Shown here piece by piece: positions 25,871 to 34,595 of a DNA stretch of 64,000 nt (its first letter is position 1; each line of letters begins with the position of its first letter). The notes under the pieces are model-generated. The model was given only the letters and a program-made list of their open reading frames with translations. It searched no databases and was not told the origin of the DNA. This stretch comes from Candidatus Woesearchaeota archaeon (lineage in GTDB: Archaea; Nanobdellota; Nanobdellia; Woesearchaeales; JAHWHD01), in contig JAHWHG010000002.1 in NCBI GenBank assembly GCA_019323515.1, positions 18,363 to 82,362 on the forward strand, read 5' to 3'. The translations under genes and the position numbers were made by a program.

Positions 25871-26518
25871 ATGATTGATATCTATGAAAATTTGTTAAAG
25901 AAGTATGGTAACAGAGGATGGTGGCCTGTAACAAAGAAGGGGTTAGTGCCTTGTTATTGCGGCGGTCCGGGTTCTGATAAAGAAAGGTTTGAGGTCATAG
26001 TTGGCGCAATACTGACACAGAACACTTCATGGAAGAATGTCGAGAAGGCAATCGTGAACCTGAATAAACAAAAGTTGGTCGATGTTGATAAAATACTTAA
26101 GATTGATGTCAGGAAGTTGGCTGAACTGATTAAGCCAAGCGGGTATTTTAACCAGAAAGCTGAGAGGTTGAAGATTGTTGCAAGGTTCTTCAAGAATAAC
26201 AAGGTTCCATCCAGGGAGGAGTTATTGGAGTTGAAGGGTGTTGGTCCAGAGACTGCTGACTCTATCCTGCTTTATGCTTTTGATAAACCTGTTTTTGTTG
26301 TTGATGCTTATACTAGAAGGATATTTTCTCGTCTTGGGTTTTTAGAGGAAGGAGCTTCTTATGATGAATGGCAGGAGTTGTTTCATTCTAAGCTGAAGAG
26401 GGATGTTAGAGTTTTTCAGGAGTATCATGCATTGATAGTTGAGCATGCTAAACAATTCTGTAAGAAGAAGGCTGAGTGTGAGGGTTGTTTTTTGAAAAGT
26501 AATTGTGAGAGATATTAG
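25871..26518 (+). CDS. HhH-GPD DNA glycosylase, endonuclease III-related (COG2231/MagIII-like)
   Basis: 215 aa. The HhH motif LKGVGPETADSILLYAF is followed by the catalytic Asp in VVDAYTRRIFSRLG, and a C-terminal iron-sulfur cluster has cysteines C-x5-C-x2-C-x5-C. WWP near residue 17 and AILTQNTSWKNVEKAI are typical. The position of the Lys that makes endonuclease III bifunctional (GxKTA) is Glu here (GPETA). I expect a monofunctional glycosylase of the 3-methyladenine (MagIII) branch rather than a true Nth. Confidence 0.85.
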   Translation: MIDIYENLLKKYGNRGWWPVTKKGLVPCYCGGPGSDKERFEVIVGAILTQNTSWKNVEKAIVNLNKQKLVDVDKILKIDVRKLAELIKPSGYFNQKAERLKIVARFFKNNKVPSREELLELKGVGPETADSILLYAFDKPVFVVDAYTRRIFSRLGFLEEGASYDEWQELFHSKLKRDVRVFQEYHALIVEHAKQFCKKKAECEGCFLKSNCERY

Positions 26519-26533
26519 CTTTCTAATCTTTAT

Positions 26534-27607
26534 TCAGAAATCACTCAACTTCTTTACCTTATCACCAATATAACTCACGATAGAAGTATTCCCGCCTTCG
26601 CCTTTGCTCTTTACAACAGAAATATACTTGCCCTGCTCAAGCTTTGCAATCCTTCTCTGGAAGAATTTGTAGTTTCGGGAGCCGCCTTGTGCCTGATAGA
26701 TTTGATAGAGATCTCCAATCTTCTTGCCTGAGTTCTGTTTGATTATGTTGAGAACTATCTGTTCTTCTGCTTCAAGGTCTTCTGAGTCCTTTATGGAGAA
26801 TGCGTCAAGCTTTTCAATAGCAGTCTTTACATGCAGCTCTGTGATCTTTCTTGAGCTCTTGTCCTCGGCTGCGCTTCCGGATTCCCTTAACAGGTAGAGT
26901 CCAGAGCGGATGTCCTGAATCTTGAATGTCTTGTCAGCAACCAGTTGCAGAGCTGAAGGTTCCCATACACCTGGGACAAATGCGTATCTGGTACGCTCGT
27001 TAAGTATGCCGAGTGTCTCTCTTGAATTGTATGGCTGGAACTCACAGATTTCTGGTGTAAGCCTTGAGAGGATTCTCTCATCAAGCTTGTTAAGCCATTC
27101 CTTGTAGTTTGTGATAAGTATGATGGTCTTCCTATAAATCTCTTCAAGAAGAGGGTACAGGAAATCAAAGTCTTCAATCTTATCAGCTTCGTCAAAAACA
27201 AACACGACAGGTTTTTTGTTAAGAATCTGTTTAAGCAGCCTGAAAAGTTCATCTGTCTTCTTGTTCTGGACAAATCTCTGGCCAAGCTGTTCACAGATAT
27301 AAAGAAATATCTTGTAAGTTGAGTTAAGGTTCCAGCAGTTGATGTAGATTATTAATACATCGTCTGTCTCAAGCTCAAGTTCCTCAAGCAGGTTTTTTGT
27401 GGCAGCTGTCTTACCTATTCCAGGCCTGCCATGGACAAGGATGTTCCTGCCGTTCCTGTTATCGCATAATGGTCTTATGCAGGCAGCAATCTGTCTCTGC
27501 TGAAGTTCACGATATGGAATGACCTTTGGTTGGTAATCATACTCAAGGGCAACAGAATTCTTGAAAAGAGATTCATCGCTTCTTAATATGTCCTTAAATA
27601 ATGAGAT
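26534..27607 (-). CDS. orc1/cdc6: Orc1/Cdc6 replication initiator, no canonical start codon
   Basis: AAA+ initiator. The frame reads LFKDILRSDESLFKNSV, then PYRELQQRQIAACIRP, Walker A GRPGIGKT, Walker B VFVFDEAD, sensor 1 ILITN and sensor 2 region DIRSGLYLLRESG. A winged helix follows (EEQIVLNIIKQ...GGSRNYKFFQRRIAKLEQ). The open frame extends from a TGA at 27608-27610, and there is no ATG, GTG or TTG before the GTG at 27205, which lies inside Walker B and cannot be the start. An ATG at about 27612 is one base out of frame (ATGAATCTCATT) and would give the expected start if one base were lost. So either a frameshift, an unusual start codon, or a sequence error. Confidence 0.88.
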   Translation of the reverse strand: MSLFKDILRSDESLFKNSVALEYDYQPKVIPYRELQQRQIAACIRPLCDNRNGRNILVHGRPGIGKTAATKNLLEELELETDDVLIIYINCWNLNSTYKIFLYICEQLGQRFVQNKKTDELFRLLKQILNKKPVVFVFDEADKIEDFDFLYPLLEEIYRKTIILITNYKEWLNKLDERILSRLTPEICEFQPYNSRETLGILNERTRYAFVPGVWEPSALQLVADKTFKIQDIRSGLYLLRESGSAAEDKSSRKITELHVKTAIEKLDAFSIKDSEDLEAEEQIVLNIIKQNSGKKIGDLYQIYQAQGGSRNYKFFQRRIAKLEQGKYISVVKSKGEGGNTSIVSYIGDKVKKLSDF

Positions 27608-27702
27608 TCATACCACCCGTTTGAAATTGAATAATGGAATAAATAAAATGTTTTTAAGGTTTGTGGTTCTGGAGTTGATTTAATGTTTATAATCCGTTAT
27701 TA

Positions 27703-29010
27703 TTACTTTTTTTGCTTTTTTGTTGCTTCTTTTTTCTTTTTCCCTATAACCTTGATTCCGTTCATGTAAGGATGAAGTGCTTTTGGGATATTGACAGAGC
27801 CGTCCTTGTTCTGGAAGTTCTCAAGAATAGCTACAAGCGCTCTTGAGGTAGCGATGACTGTGTTGTTAAGGGTGTGTACCAGGTATTTCTGTTTTCCGTC
27901 GGTTGCCTTGATATTAAGGCGGCGTGCCTGTGCATCTTCCATGTTTGTTAATGAAGCGACTTCAAAGTATTCCTTTTTCCTGGGTGACCATGCCTCAAGG
28001 TCGCATGACTTTGCTTTCAGGTCTGCTAAATCGCCTGAGCAGCATTCAAACACCCTGCAAGGTAAACCGAGTTTTTTGAACACAGCTTTAGTCAGTTCAA
28101 GCATTTCATCATAAAACTTGTATGAATCCTCTGGCTTGCAGATAACTATCATCTCCTGCTTGTTGAACTGGTGTGTCCTGTACAGGCCTTTCTCGTCAAT
28201 GCCGTGGCTGCCTATCTCTTTCCTGAAGCACATTGAGTATCCTGTTATCTTTATCGGAAGTTCCTCCTCTTTGAGTGTCCTGTCAATAAATGCTCCTATA
28301 AGCGGGTGTTCAGATGTTCCTATCATGTAGAGGTCTTCACTGTCAATCTTGTACATCATGTTCTCCATCTCTTCAAATGACATAACCCCTTCAACAACCC
28401 TTTTCCTTATCATCAAAGGAGGTTCATAGTATCTGTAGCCTTTCTTTACCATGAAGTCGCGTGCAAAGTTGATAAGCGCCATCTGCAATAGAGCGAGCTC
28501 TCCCTTAAGATAATAGAAACCGTTGCCAGAGGTTTCTGCTGAAGTCTCAAAGTCCGCAATGTCTAGTTCCTCAGCAAGCTCAACATGGCTCTTGACAGGA
28601 AAGTTAAATGCCTTTACTTTTCCTATCTTTTCAATCTCTACATTGTCCTTGTCATTCCTGCCGATTGGAACAGACTTATGTATCATCTGTGGTATGATCT
28701 TCATGATCTCGTAGATTCTGTTGCCAAGCTGTTCCTGTTTTTCCTCAAGATCCTTCAGTTTTTTCGGGAGCTCTTTTGCTTCCTTTACTTTCTTCTTTAT
28801 GTCCTTACCAGCTTTCTGGAGCTTGTTGATCTCCTGGTTGATTATGTTACGCTGGTGGCGCAGCTTTTGGGTCTTTTGCATGATCTCGCGATATTTCTTG
28901 TCCTTGTCAAGGAGTTCGTCAACTAGCTTAAGTTTATGGTCCTGGAACTTTTTCTTTATGTTCGCCTTGACCTTGTCAGGATTTTCTCTTATGAATTTGA
29001 TATCGAGCAT
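27703..29010 (-). CDS. serS: Seryl-tRNA synthetase
   Basis: 435 aa class II synthetase of the common (bacterial/eukaryotic/most archaeal) type, not the methanogen type. The N-terminal coiled-coil arm (about residues 30-105, rich in Lys/Glu) clamps the tRNA long arm. Motif 2 is YRTHQFNKQEMIVICKPE, motif 3 is TSRALVAILENFQ, and SEHPLIG is present. A Lys-rich C-terminus ends the protein. A TATA-like TATATAAATC (minus) precedes the start at 29010. Confidence 0.96.
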   Translation of the reverse strand: MLDIKFIRENPDKVKANIKKKFQDHKLKLVDELLDKDKKYREIMQKTQKLRHQRNIINQEINKLQKAGKDIKKKVKEAKELPKKLKDLEEKQEQLGNRIYEIMKIIPQMIHKSVPIGRNDKDNVEIEKIGKVKAFNFPVKSHVELAEELDIADFETSAETSGNGFYYLKGELALLQMALINFARDFMVKKGYRYYEPPLMIRKRVVEGVMSFEEMENMMYKIDSEDLYMIGTSEHPLIGAFIDRTLKEEELPIKITGYSMCFRKEIGSHGIDEKGLYRTHQFNKQEMIVICKPEDSYKFYDEMLELTKAVFKKLGLPCRVFECCSGDLADLKAKSCDLEAWSPRKKEYFEVASLTNMEDAQARRLNIKATDGKQKYLVHTLNNTVIATSRALVAILENFQNKDGSVNIPKALHPYMNGIKVIGKKKKEATKKQKK

Positions 29011-29177
29011 AGTATCACCTTATCAAGTATTTTGAAAATATGTATATAAATCTTTCTAGAACAAACTCGAGGGTTTGAATGTTAGATTGATTAAACATTT
29101 CATAGTTTGTAATAGGTCTTAGATGTATATAAACTTAATCGCTATTAATTCAATAAAAAATAATTTAACAAAAATAA

Positions 29178-31007
29178 TCAGTCCAGAAATAATTCAATCT
29201 TATCATGGCGTTTGAGTGCGTTCATGACCACATTGCCAATCTTGCTTCTCTTTATCTTTATCACAGCTTTCTTGCTTGACTTTGTTGTCATAAGGAACTC
29301 GTCATTGACATAGATGTTTACGTCCTTGTTGCGGTGCTTTGTGTCAATGAAGATAGAGACTGACTTGCCAGAGAATGCGAAGTCAAAAGGAAGTGGTTTT
29401 TTGTTTGGCTTTACAATGTCGCCACTGTCGCGTTCAAGCGGCTGGACGTCAATGTGCATCCCAATGCTTTTCTCAATCTGTTCAATGTTCTTTCCTTGTT
29501 TTCCTATGATGCCTGCTATATTCTCATCAGGCGCATAGACAATGCAGTTGTTGTTTGAGACTACCTTAACCTCAACGTCTGCGTATTTCTCAAGCTTTCT
29601 CTTTATGTTCTCTTCAGCTAACCTGAAAGCTCCTGTCTTCTCTGTCTCAGTGACAGGCATGACTACAGTCTGCTCACCGTAGGAATAAATCTCGAATGCT
29701 GGTTTCGCTGTTTCAAAGTCTGAGACGACAACAACAGGTCTAGCAAGGTCTGCCTCGGTCATGCCTGAAGGGACCTTGACTGTCATCTCAAGGCTTAGCA
29801 CCTTTGCAATTGTTCCGTTCTTTATGAATACAACAGTGTCAATTATCTGCGGTATGATGCCCATCTCGATCCTGCCGATGAAACGCTGGATTGAGTCAAC
29901 AGGGTTTGTTCCGTGGACAACTCCTATCATGCCGACACCTGCAAGACGCATGTCAGCGAACAGCTTGAAGTCTGAGGTGTTACGCATCTCGTCAAAGAAT
30001 GTGTAATCAGGTCTTGACAAGAGAAGGATATCGTGTATCTCCGCCGGTGTTCCGCGGGCGATTGCGTACTGGGTTATTGCCTCTGAAACCTGGAGGTCGC
30101 GAGGAGCTTCAACTGTCTTGACAATCTTATTTTGAGATGCGTAGAACTCTGCAAGTGCAGAAGCGAACGTGCTCTTGCCCATTCCAGGAGAGCCTGCGAT
30201 AAGAATGCCCTCTGCCTGTTCCTTTATCCTTGTAAGAAGTTTTTCGCTAAGCTTATAGTCATCTAGGGTTAAAGTTTTGACAGGTCTGACTGCTGTGATC
30301 TCCCATCCGTCAGCAAGAGGCGGTTTTGCAATCACGATACGATAGTTCCCAAGCTGGACAATTGTTGAACCTTTTCTTTCAATCTCGACAAACCCCTGAG
30401 GGTTTATCCCTGTTTCCTCAACAATCTCATTGGCAATGTCCTTGACTTCGTCCTGGGTGAGAGCTTTCTTTGTTATCTCTTCAAAGTTCCATGCACCTGG
30501 CCTGCCTTTTTTTGCAGCTACTTTTTGGTTCTCTTTGATATGGACACTCATAGTGGCAGGGTCGAAGAATTTCTCAAGCATGATTGTCCTTGCCTTCTTT
30601 GGCTCGAATTCAATGAGAAGGACAGAGATGCCTTTTGACTCTGCTACCAGAGCCTGGACCCTGTCAGCAGTCATCAAGGTAGCTTTCTCTTCGTATGCAA
30701 GAGCCCTTATCATAGCGTCGATTGCTCCGGCTTTTGCGTGCGTTATCTCAAATTCCTTTGGCCGGGAGCCTGTGTAAGTTATTGAGAACTTGTGCTTTTT
30801 AGAGAGTTCTCTCAGTTTCTTTATCTCGTCAAGGCCGATGTAGCCAATCTCTTTATTGAGGTTGCTCTGGTTCTCAAGTTCAGATAGAACTGCTTCATGT
30901 ATCAGGATTGATTTTACTTGAATCTCCTTTGCTTCAATTCTTTTTGATACCAGACGTTCAATCAGGACTGAAGTGTCTGGAACAAGTTTTGTTATTATCT
31001 TTGCCAT
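29178..31007 (-). CDS. PIN domain - ATPase - KH domain protein (COG1855)
   Basis: 609 aa from ATG 31007. An N-terminal PIN nuclease-like domain (LVPDTSVLIERL; later GAIDAMIRALA and MTADRVQ) is followed by a PilT/VirB11-type ATPase with Walker A GSPGMGKST and Walker B FFDEMRNTSDF. A KH-type RNA-binding domain (NIAGIIGKQGKNIEQIEKSIG) and a basic C-terminal extension end the protein. Widespread archaeal family thought to act on RNA, function unproven. The frame opens farther upstream to 31205, but TATATAAAC (minus, 31028-31036) 26 nt before the ATG supports 31007. Confidence 0.9.
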   Translation of the reverse strand: MAKIITKLVPDTSVLIERLVSKRIEAKEIQVKSILIHEAVLSELENQSNLNKEIGYIGLDEIKKLRELSKKHKFSITYTGSRPKEFEITHAKAGAIDAMIRALAYEEKATLMTADRVQALVAESKGISVLLIEFEPKKARTIMLEKFFDPATMSVHIKENQKVAAKKGRPGAWNFEEITKKALTQDEVKDIANEIVEETGINPQGFVEIERKGSTIVQLGNYRIVIAKPPLADGWEITAVRPVKTLTLDDYKLSEKLLTRIKEQAEGILIAGSPGMGKSTFASALAEFYASQNKIVKTVEAPRDLQVSEAITQYAIARGTPAEIHDILLLSRPDYTFFDEMRNTSDFKLFADMRLAGVGMIGVVHGTNPVDSIQRFIGRIEMGIIPQIIDTVVFIKNGTIAKVLSLEMTVKVPSGMTEADLARPVVVVSDFETAKPAFEIYSYGEQTVVMPVTETEKTGAFRLAEENIKRKLEKYADVEVKVVSNNNCIVYAPDENIAGIIGKQGKNIEQIEKSIGMHIDVQPLERDSGDIVKPNKKPLPFDFAFSGKSVSIFIDTKHRNKDVNIYVNDEFLMTTKSSKKAVIKIKRSKIGNVVMNALKRHDKIELFLD

Positions 31008-31080
31008 GCAATTATCCATTGTATACTGGTTTATATACTTTTTGATGGCCAGGTAATCTTTCGGTTGCGTTTGGTTTTTA

Positions 31081-31190
31081 TCGACGGTAAATCCTTTTGA
31101 GACTTCTGTTTCGGTATTTTGCGAATTTTTAGATGTTGTTTGGAAGCTGTTACTTCTGTTTTGTATGCTTAATTTTTCCCGTCGATAAAA
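31081..31190. repeat. Inverted TTTATCGACGG motif pair
   Basis: GGTTTTTATCGACGGTAAA around 31072-31091 and, inverted, TTTCCCGTCGATAAAACC around 31176-31192. The latter reads GGTTTTATCGACGGGAAA on the other strand. The pair lies between the divergent COG1855 gene and the lysine-rich protein gene, upstream of the TATA box (TATATAAG near 31242) of the latter. Similar motifs occur at 23026 and 38611. Confidence 0.4.
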
Positions 31191-31285
31191 CCATAATCTC
31201 ATCAAAAATAGAAAAGTATTTAAATAAAAAGCTCTAAAATAGTATATAAGCTATTAAAATAAATTGAAAATGAGGTGAACTTATA

Positions 31286-31384
31286 ATGGCTGCAAAAAAG
31301 AAAAAAGCTGCTAAGAAAAAAGTAGCAAAGAAAAAAACAACAAAAAAGAAAGCTACAAAGAAAAAAGCTAAAAAGAAAAGATAA
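31286..31384 (+). CDS. Very lysine-rich small protein, 32 aa
   Basis: The whole product is built of K3-4 runs separated by Ala/Thr (KKKKAAKKKVAKKK and KKKATKKKAKKKR), like the C-terminal tail of histone H1 or bacterial Hc1/HU tails. It has a full expression signal: TATATAAG near 31242, GAGGTGA Shine-Dalgarno 8 nt before the ATG and a T-tract terminator. It is therefore a real gene. Probably a DNA- or RNA-condensing basic protein (inference). A second protein with the same tail lies at 38348-38524. Confidence 0.75.
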   Translation: MAAKKKKAAKKKVAKKKTTKKKATKKKAKKKR

Positions 31385-31397
31385 GCTTTCTATGTGA

Positions 31398-31418
31398 TTT
31401 TTTTATTTTTTTTATTTC
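31398..31418 (+). terminator. T-tract terminator of the lysine-rich gene
   Basis: TTTTTTTATTTTTTTTATTT directly after the gene, 14 nt past the stop codon. It also lies at the 3' end of the convergent transglutaminase-like gene. Confidence 0.55.
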
Positions 31419-31451
31419 CTTATTTCTACTCACTTGATTTTAATGTTATCT

Positions 31452-33449
31452 TTACGAGAATAAGTTGTCAAAGAACCTTGAGATGTTCCTGAAGAAGTTC
31501 TTGAATTTCTGACTGAATGTGAGTTCCTCTAATGTCACTGTGATGTTAGTGTCTTTTGTGTAGTCGTTGCCTGCCTGGTTATGATATGTTATCACAAGCT
31601 TGATGTTGTTTTCGCCCTGGTCAAGGTCTGAGCCCTGCATCATAAAGTTAAAACGTTTACTCTCTTCAAGGCTTTCGATTGTCCATTCCTTTTTTGTGTT
31701 TTCAAGCTGGATTGTCAATGTTATATCTTCAGGGGTTGAATAACTTTCTTTCTCGATAAGGGTTTCAATGCTGAACTCGTCCTCGTACTTTACATTATCT
31801 GGGTAATTCAGCTCTGAAATCTTTATTGAAGGGATGTCGTAGATTTCCACTTCAAGGGTGTCAGTTTTTGAAACTGTGTCAGAGTCGATTGAAGCTATGA
31901 CCTGCTTTATCCCAGGACTGTCGAAAGTAAGCTGGAATACTGAAGAAACGCTTTCTCCTATGCTAAGGTCGATCTTCTTGCAGTCAGTCTCAACGCAGAC
32001 ATCTACTGATGAAAGTTTTGTGTTGCCAGTGTTTTTTGATGTGCACTCAACAACTGCTTTATCCTGGAGCAGGACTGTCTCAGAGAGCATGTTGCAGTCA
32101 AACTCAAGGCCTGGTGTGAGTGATTTCTCGTCCTTTGTAAGCTGTTCCTGGATCTTTTTCACAAGCAGCTGCGAGTAGGTTGCAGCGTCATCTGTTGACT
32201 TGACAGTTACCTCAGAGGTTGCATTGCCAACTGAATGTACAAGGAACGGCAGGGTATAGATATATCCCTCATCAAGGTTTTCATCTACCTGGATTACCCA
32301 TGAATATGTTCTTGATTCTTTTGGTCTTAGAAGTATTACCTGCGATTCTGGTCCGAGTATCTCAACATCTTTCGATGTTACAAGTGTGAGTTCGTCAGCT
32401 ATGTAATAGTCCTGCAGGTTGGACACACTAACTTCAATCAGGTCGTATGAGCCAAAACCTACCTTTTCATAGAGCGGGCTTGCCTGAAGTGTTATCTTTG
32501 CAGGTTCTTTCCCTGTTGCTTCTATTAGTCTTGAGTTGACTTCAAGCTTGTTTGTGTCAATGTCAATGTTGTAACCTTTCCATTCATAGTGAGTTGCTGA
32601 ATCTTCTGAGTCATGAAGTTCTGAAAGGATGATGTGTGTTGGGTCGATGTAACCGAATTCTCCGTATGTGGCGTCAAACGGTATCCAGCCATAGTTAGGG
32701 AAATACACTTCAGCCCAGCCATGCGCTCCCCATTCTTCTGGGAAAAGCGGTGAGTTTGTATAAGCAATGCCTGAGATAAAGCGTACAGGTATGCCGAGTG
32801 CGCGGTTTATGCTGATGAACAGGTTTGTGATTTCGTCACAGACGCCTTGCCTTGTTGTAATGACCCAGCTACTTTTCTGTGAGACGTCTGCTGTCAAGGT
32901 TGAGAGGTCGTAGTTGATGTTGTTCTTAACCCACTCGGCAATCTTTACCTCTACTACAAAGAGGTCGTCTTCACCCTGGGCAAGACTGTTGCCAAGGTCT
33001 CTTATCTCTGGGTTGATGTCAATGTGTTCAGTTGGAAGTGTGTAGCTTTGGATGTCAGCAGGAAGGTTTGTGACAGGAAAGCGTACCTTGTCTGTGATCT
33101 TATGTATTGTGTTCCTTGAAGCTATCTCAGAGTTTATGCTGAACTGAAGATTGTTCTGTGATGGGTTTTCCCAGGTAAATATAAGATGGTTGTCAGATTC
33201 TTCTGGTTCAGGGGTTGTGATGAATCTAATCAGGTCCTGGTTCTCGCGGTCCTTTGGATAGAATGAGATGTTTGCAAGAACATAGTCCAGCTGTGAGTCA
33301 TGGGAGCGCTGGATTGTGAGGCTTGATGAGATGTCAATGCCTACTTTTATGTCTTTAGCTGTGTAGTACCATGTCTCTGCAAGTACTGGTGTTGTTAAGA
33401 TACTTGATAATAATAGAATAATAATATAGCTGGGAGATTTTGATTTCAT
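31452..33449 (-). CDS. Secreted transglutaminase-like protein
   Basis: 665 aa. Signal peptide IIILLLSSILTTPVLAE. A beta-rich N-terminal domain is followed by a transglutaminase core with the full catalytic triad: Cys204 in QGVCDEITNLF, His243 in GAHGWAEVYF and Asp259 in IPFDATYGEFG. The long C-terminal part (300-640) is made of beta-sandwich repeats with a Cys-rich stretch (FDCNMLSE, VECTSKN, VCVETDCKK). The C-terminus is an amphipathic aromatic helix (KFKNFFRNISRFFDNLF) instead of a clear membrane anchor. Such proteins are common in DPANN and may crosslink or cleave surface proteins or peptides. Confidence 0.88.
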   Translation of the reverse strand: MKSKSPSYIIILLLSSILTTPVLAETWYYTAKDIKVGIDISSSLTIQRSHDSQLDYVLANISFYPKDRENQDLIRFITTPEPEESDNHLIFTWENPSQNNLQFSINSEIASRNTIHKITDKVRFPVTNLPADIQSYTLPTEHIDINPEIRDLGNSLAQGEDDLFVVEVKIAEWVKNNINYDLSTLTADVSQKSSWVITTRQGVCDEITNLFISINRALGIPVRFISGIAYTNSPLFPEEWGAHGWAEVYFPNYGWIPFDATYGEFGYIDPTHIILSELHDSEDSATHYEWKGYNIDIDTNKLEVNSRLIEATGKEPAKITLQASPLYEKVGFGSYDLIEVSVSNLQDYYIADELTLVTSKDVEILGPESQVILLRPKESRTYSWVIQVDENLDEGYIYTLPFLVHSVGNATSEVTVKSTDDAATYSQLLVKKIQEQLTKDEKSLTPGLEFDCNMLSETVLLQDKAVVECTSKNTGNTKLSSVDVCVETDCKKIDLSIGESVSSVFQLTFDSPGIKQVIASIDSDTVSKTDTLEVEIYDIPSIKISELNYPDNVKYEDEFSIETLIEKESYSTPEDITLTIQLENTKKEWTIESLEESKRFNFMMQGSDLDQGENNIKLVITYHNQAGNDYTKDTNITVTLEELTFSQKFKNFFRNISRFFDNLFS

Positions 33450-33564
33450 GTTAATCCTTTATACTTGTGCAATGTATATAAATGTTTTTAAAAGAATGAG
33501 ATAAGATTTTCCGATAGATTTATTAATAATAGAATAGCTATTTCGTTTAAAAGAGGTCTGGCTG

Positions 33565-34248
33565 ATGGATATTGGGTTATTTGCTATAATTGTTGCGATT
33601 GTTCTTTTAGTTATTGCGATAGTGCTAAAGCTTATGAAGAAGGCAGTGAAGCTTGCTTTGTTTGTAGGGATGTTTGTCACAGCACTGCTCCTGATGGGAG
33701 GGTATCAGCTTTACACAGATTCAATGAATTTTAAAGATGCAGTTGGCGGTTCTGAGAACACTTTCTTGTTTGTGGATGATGTTGTTGTTGCAGGTTTTAA
33801 TTCTAAATTCGAGAGCGGTGAGGATATCGAGGTTATTAGTGCTGCTCAGATATCTGAGTTTAACCAGTATTATCAGGATGAGGAGTATGAAGAGATGGTT
33901 GATGATGCGTATAAGATTTTTTTTGTGCATAAGAACACCTTCCAAGGTCTTGACGAGGTTGAGTTCGGTGGGCAGATGTATGACAGGGATTATCTTATGC
34001 GGGTGCTTGATTCAGATGAGCCAAGTTCATTTTTTCCAGGGCTTGATGTTCCTGATGCAAATGAATTAAAAGCAGTTGTGTTTGCGTCAATGCTTAGCAG
34101 GATGATGGAGGATGAAGGTTCTTTCTTTATATTTTCACAGATAAAGGAAGGAAACATAGAGGTGTACCCTGAGACTCCGGTTTTTAAGTTTGTCAAGTAT
34201 GTTCCAGAGAAGTTTTTGAAAAAATTTATTGAGGTTGAAGAAGAATGA
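33565..34248 (+). CDS. Membrane-anchored hypothetical protein, 227 aa
   Basis: Two N-terminal membrane helices (FAIIVAIVLLVIAIVLKLM and ALFVGMFVTALLLMGGY), then an acidic soluble domain of unknown family. Its stop overlaps the ATG of the next gene by 4 bp, so it is in an operon with 34245-34595 and lspA. Confidence 0.65.
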   Translation: MDIGLFAIIVAIVLLVIAIVLKLMKKAVKLALFVGMFVTALLLMGGYQLYTDSMNFKDAVGGSENTFLFVDDVVVAGFNSKFESGEDIEVISAAQISEFNQYYQDEEYEEMVDDAYKIFFVHKNTFQGLDEVEFGGQMYDRDYLMRVLDSDEPSSFFPGLDVPDANELKAVVFASMLSRMMEDEGSFFIFSQIKEGNIEVYPETPVFKFVKYVPEKFLKKFIEVEEE

Positions 34249-34595
34249 GCTTTTTAGATAAGTTGAAGTTTTGGAAAAAGGAGCCAGAGCTTGAGTTCGA
34301 AAAGGATTTTCCTGACCTGGAGGTTCCTAAAGAGGACCAGCCTATTGAGAGGACATTTCCGAGTGCGATGCCTGAGGACAGGATGAGGACTCAAGGATTT
34401 TCGTTACAGCAGCCCGGGATGCAGCCTGGTATGGGAGAGCGTGATCTTAGCGGGGAGAGGATGATAAGCAAGGATTTTGAGATCATATCTGCGAAGCTTG
34501 ACGCTATAAAGGCACAGCTTGATGCGATGAATGTCAGACTGCACAGCCTTGAAAGGATTGCTGCTGGTGAGAAGCGTGGCCCAGGATTCTACTGA
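34245..34595 (+). CDS. Hypothetical protein, 116 aa
   Basis: Unrecognised soluble protein: basic N-terminal LDKLKFWKK, a Met/Gln/Pro-rich linker and a C-terminal helix with heptads (ISAKLDAIKAQLDAMNVRLHSLERI), probably a coiled coil. It is coupled by ATGA to the upstream membrane protein and overlaps the start of lspA. Confidence 0.6.
   Translation: MSFLDKLKFWKKEPELEFEKDFPDLEVPKEDQPIERTFPSAMPEDRMRTQGFSLQQPGMQPGMGERDLSGERMISKDFEIISAKLDAIKAQLDAMNVRLHSLERIAAGEKRGPGFY

Noticed and set aside
27608..27702. Replication origin beside orc1/cdc6
   Set aside because: The 95-bp spacer shows no repeated origin-recognition boxes or long AT-rich unwinding region that I can identify, so an origin here is not supported.
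31008..31205. Upstream 66 codons of the COG1855 frame
   Set aside because: A TATA box lies inside this stretch 26 nt before ATG 31007, and the extension has low-complexity Ser/Asn/Gln composition unlike the family start.
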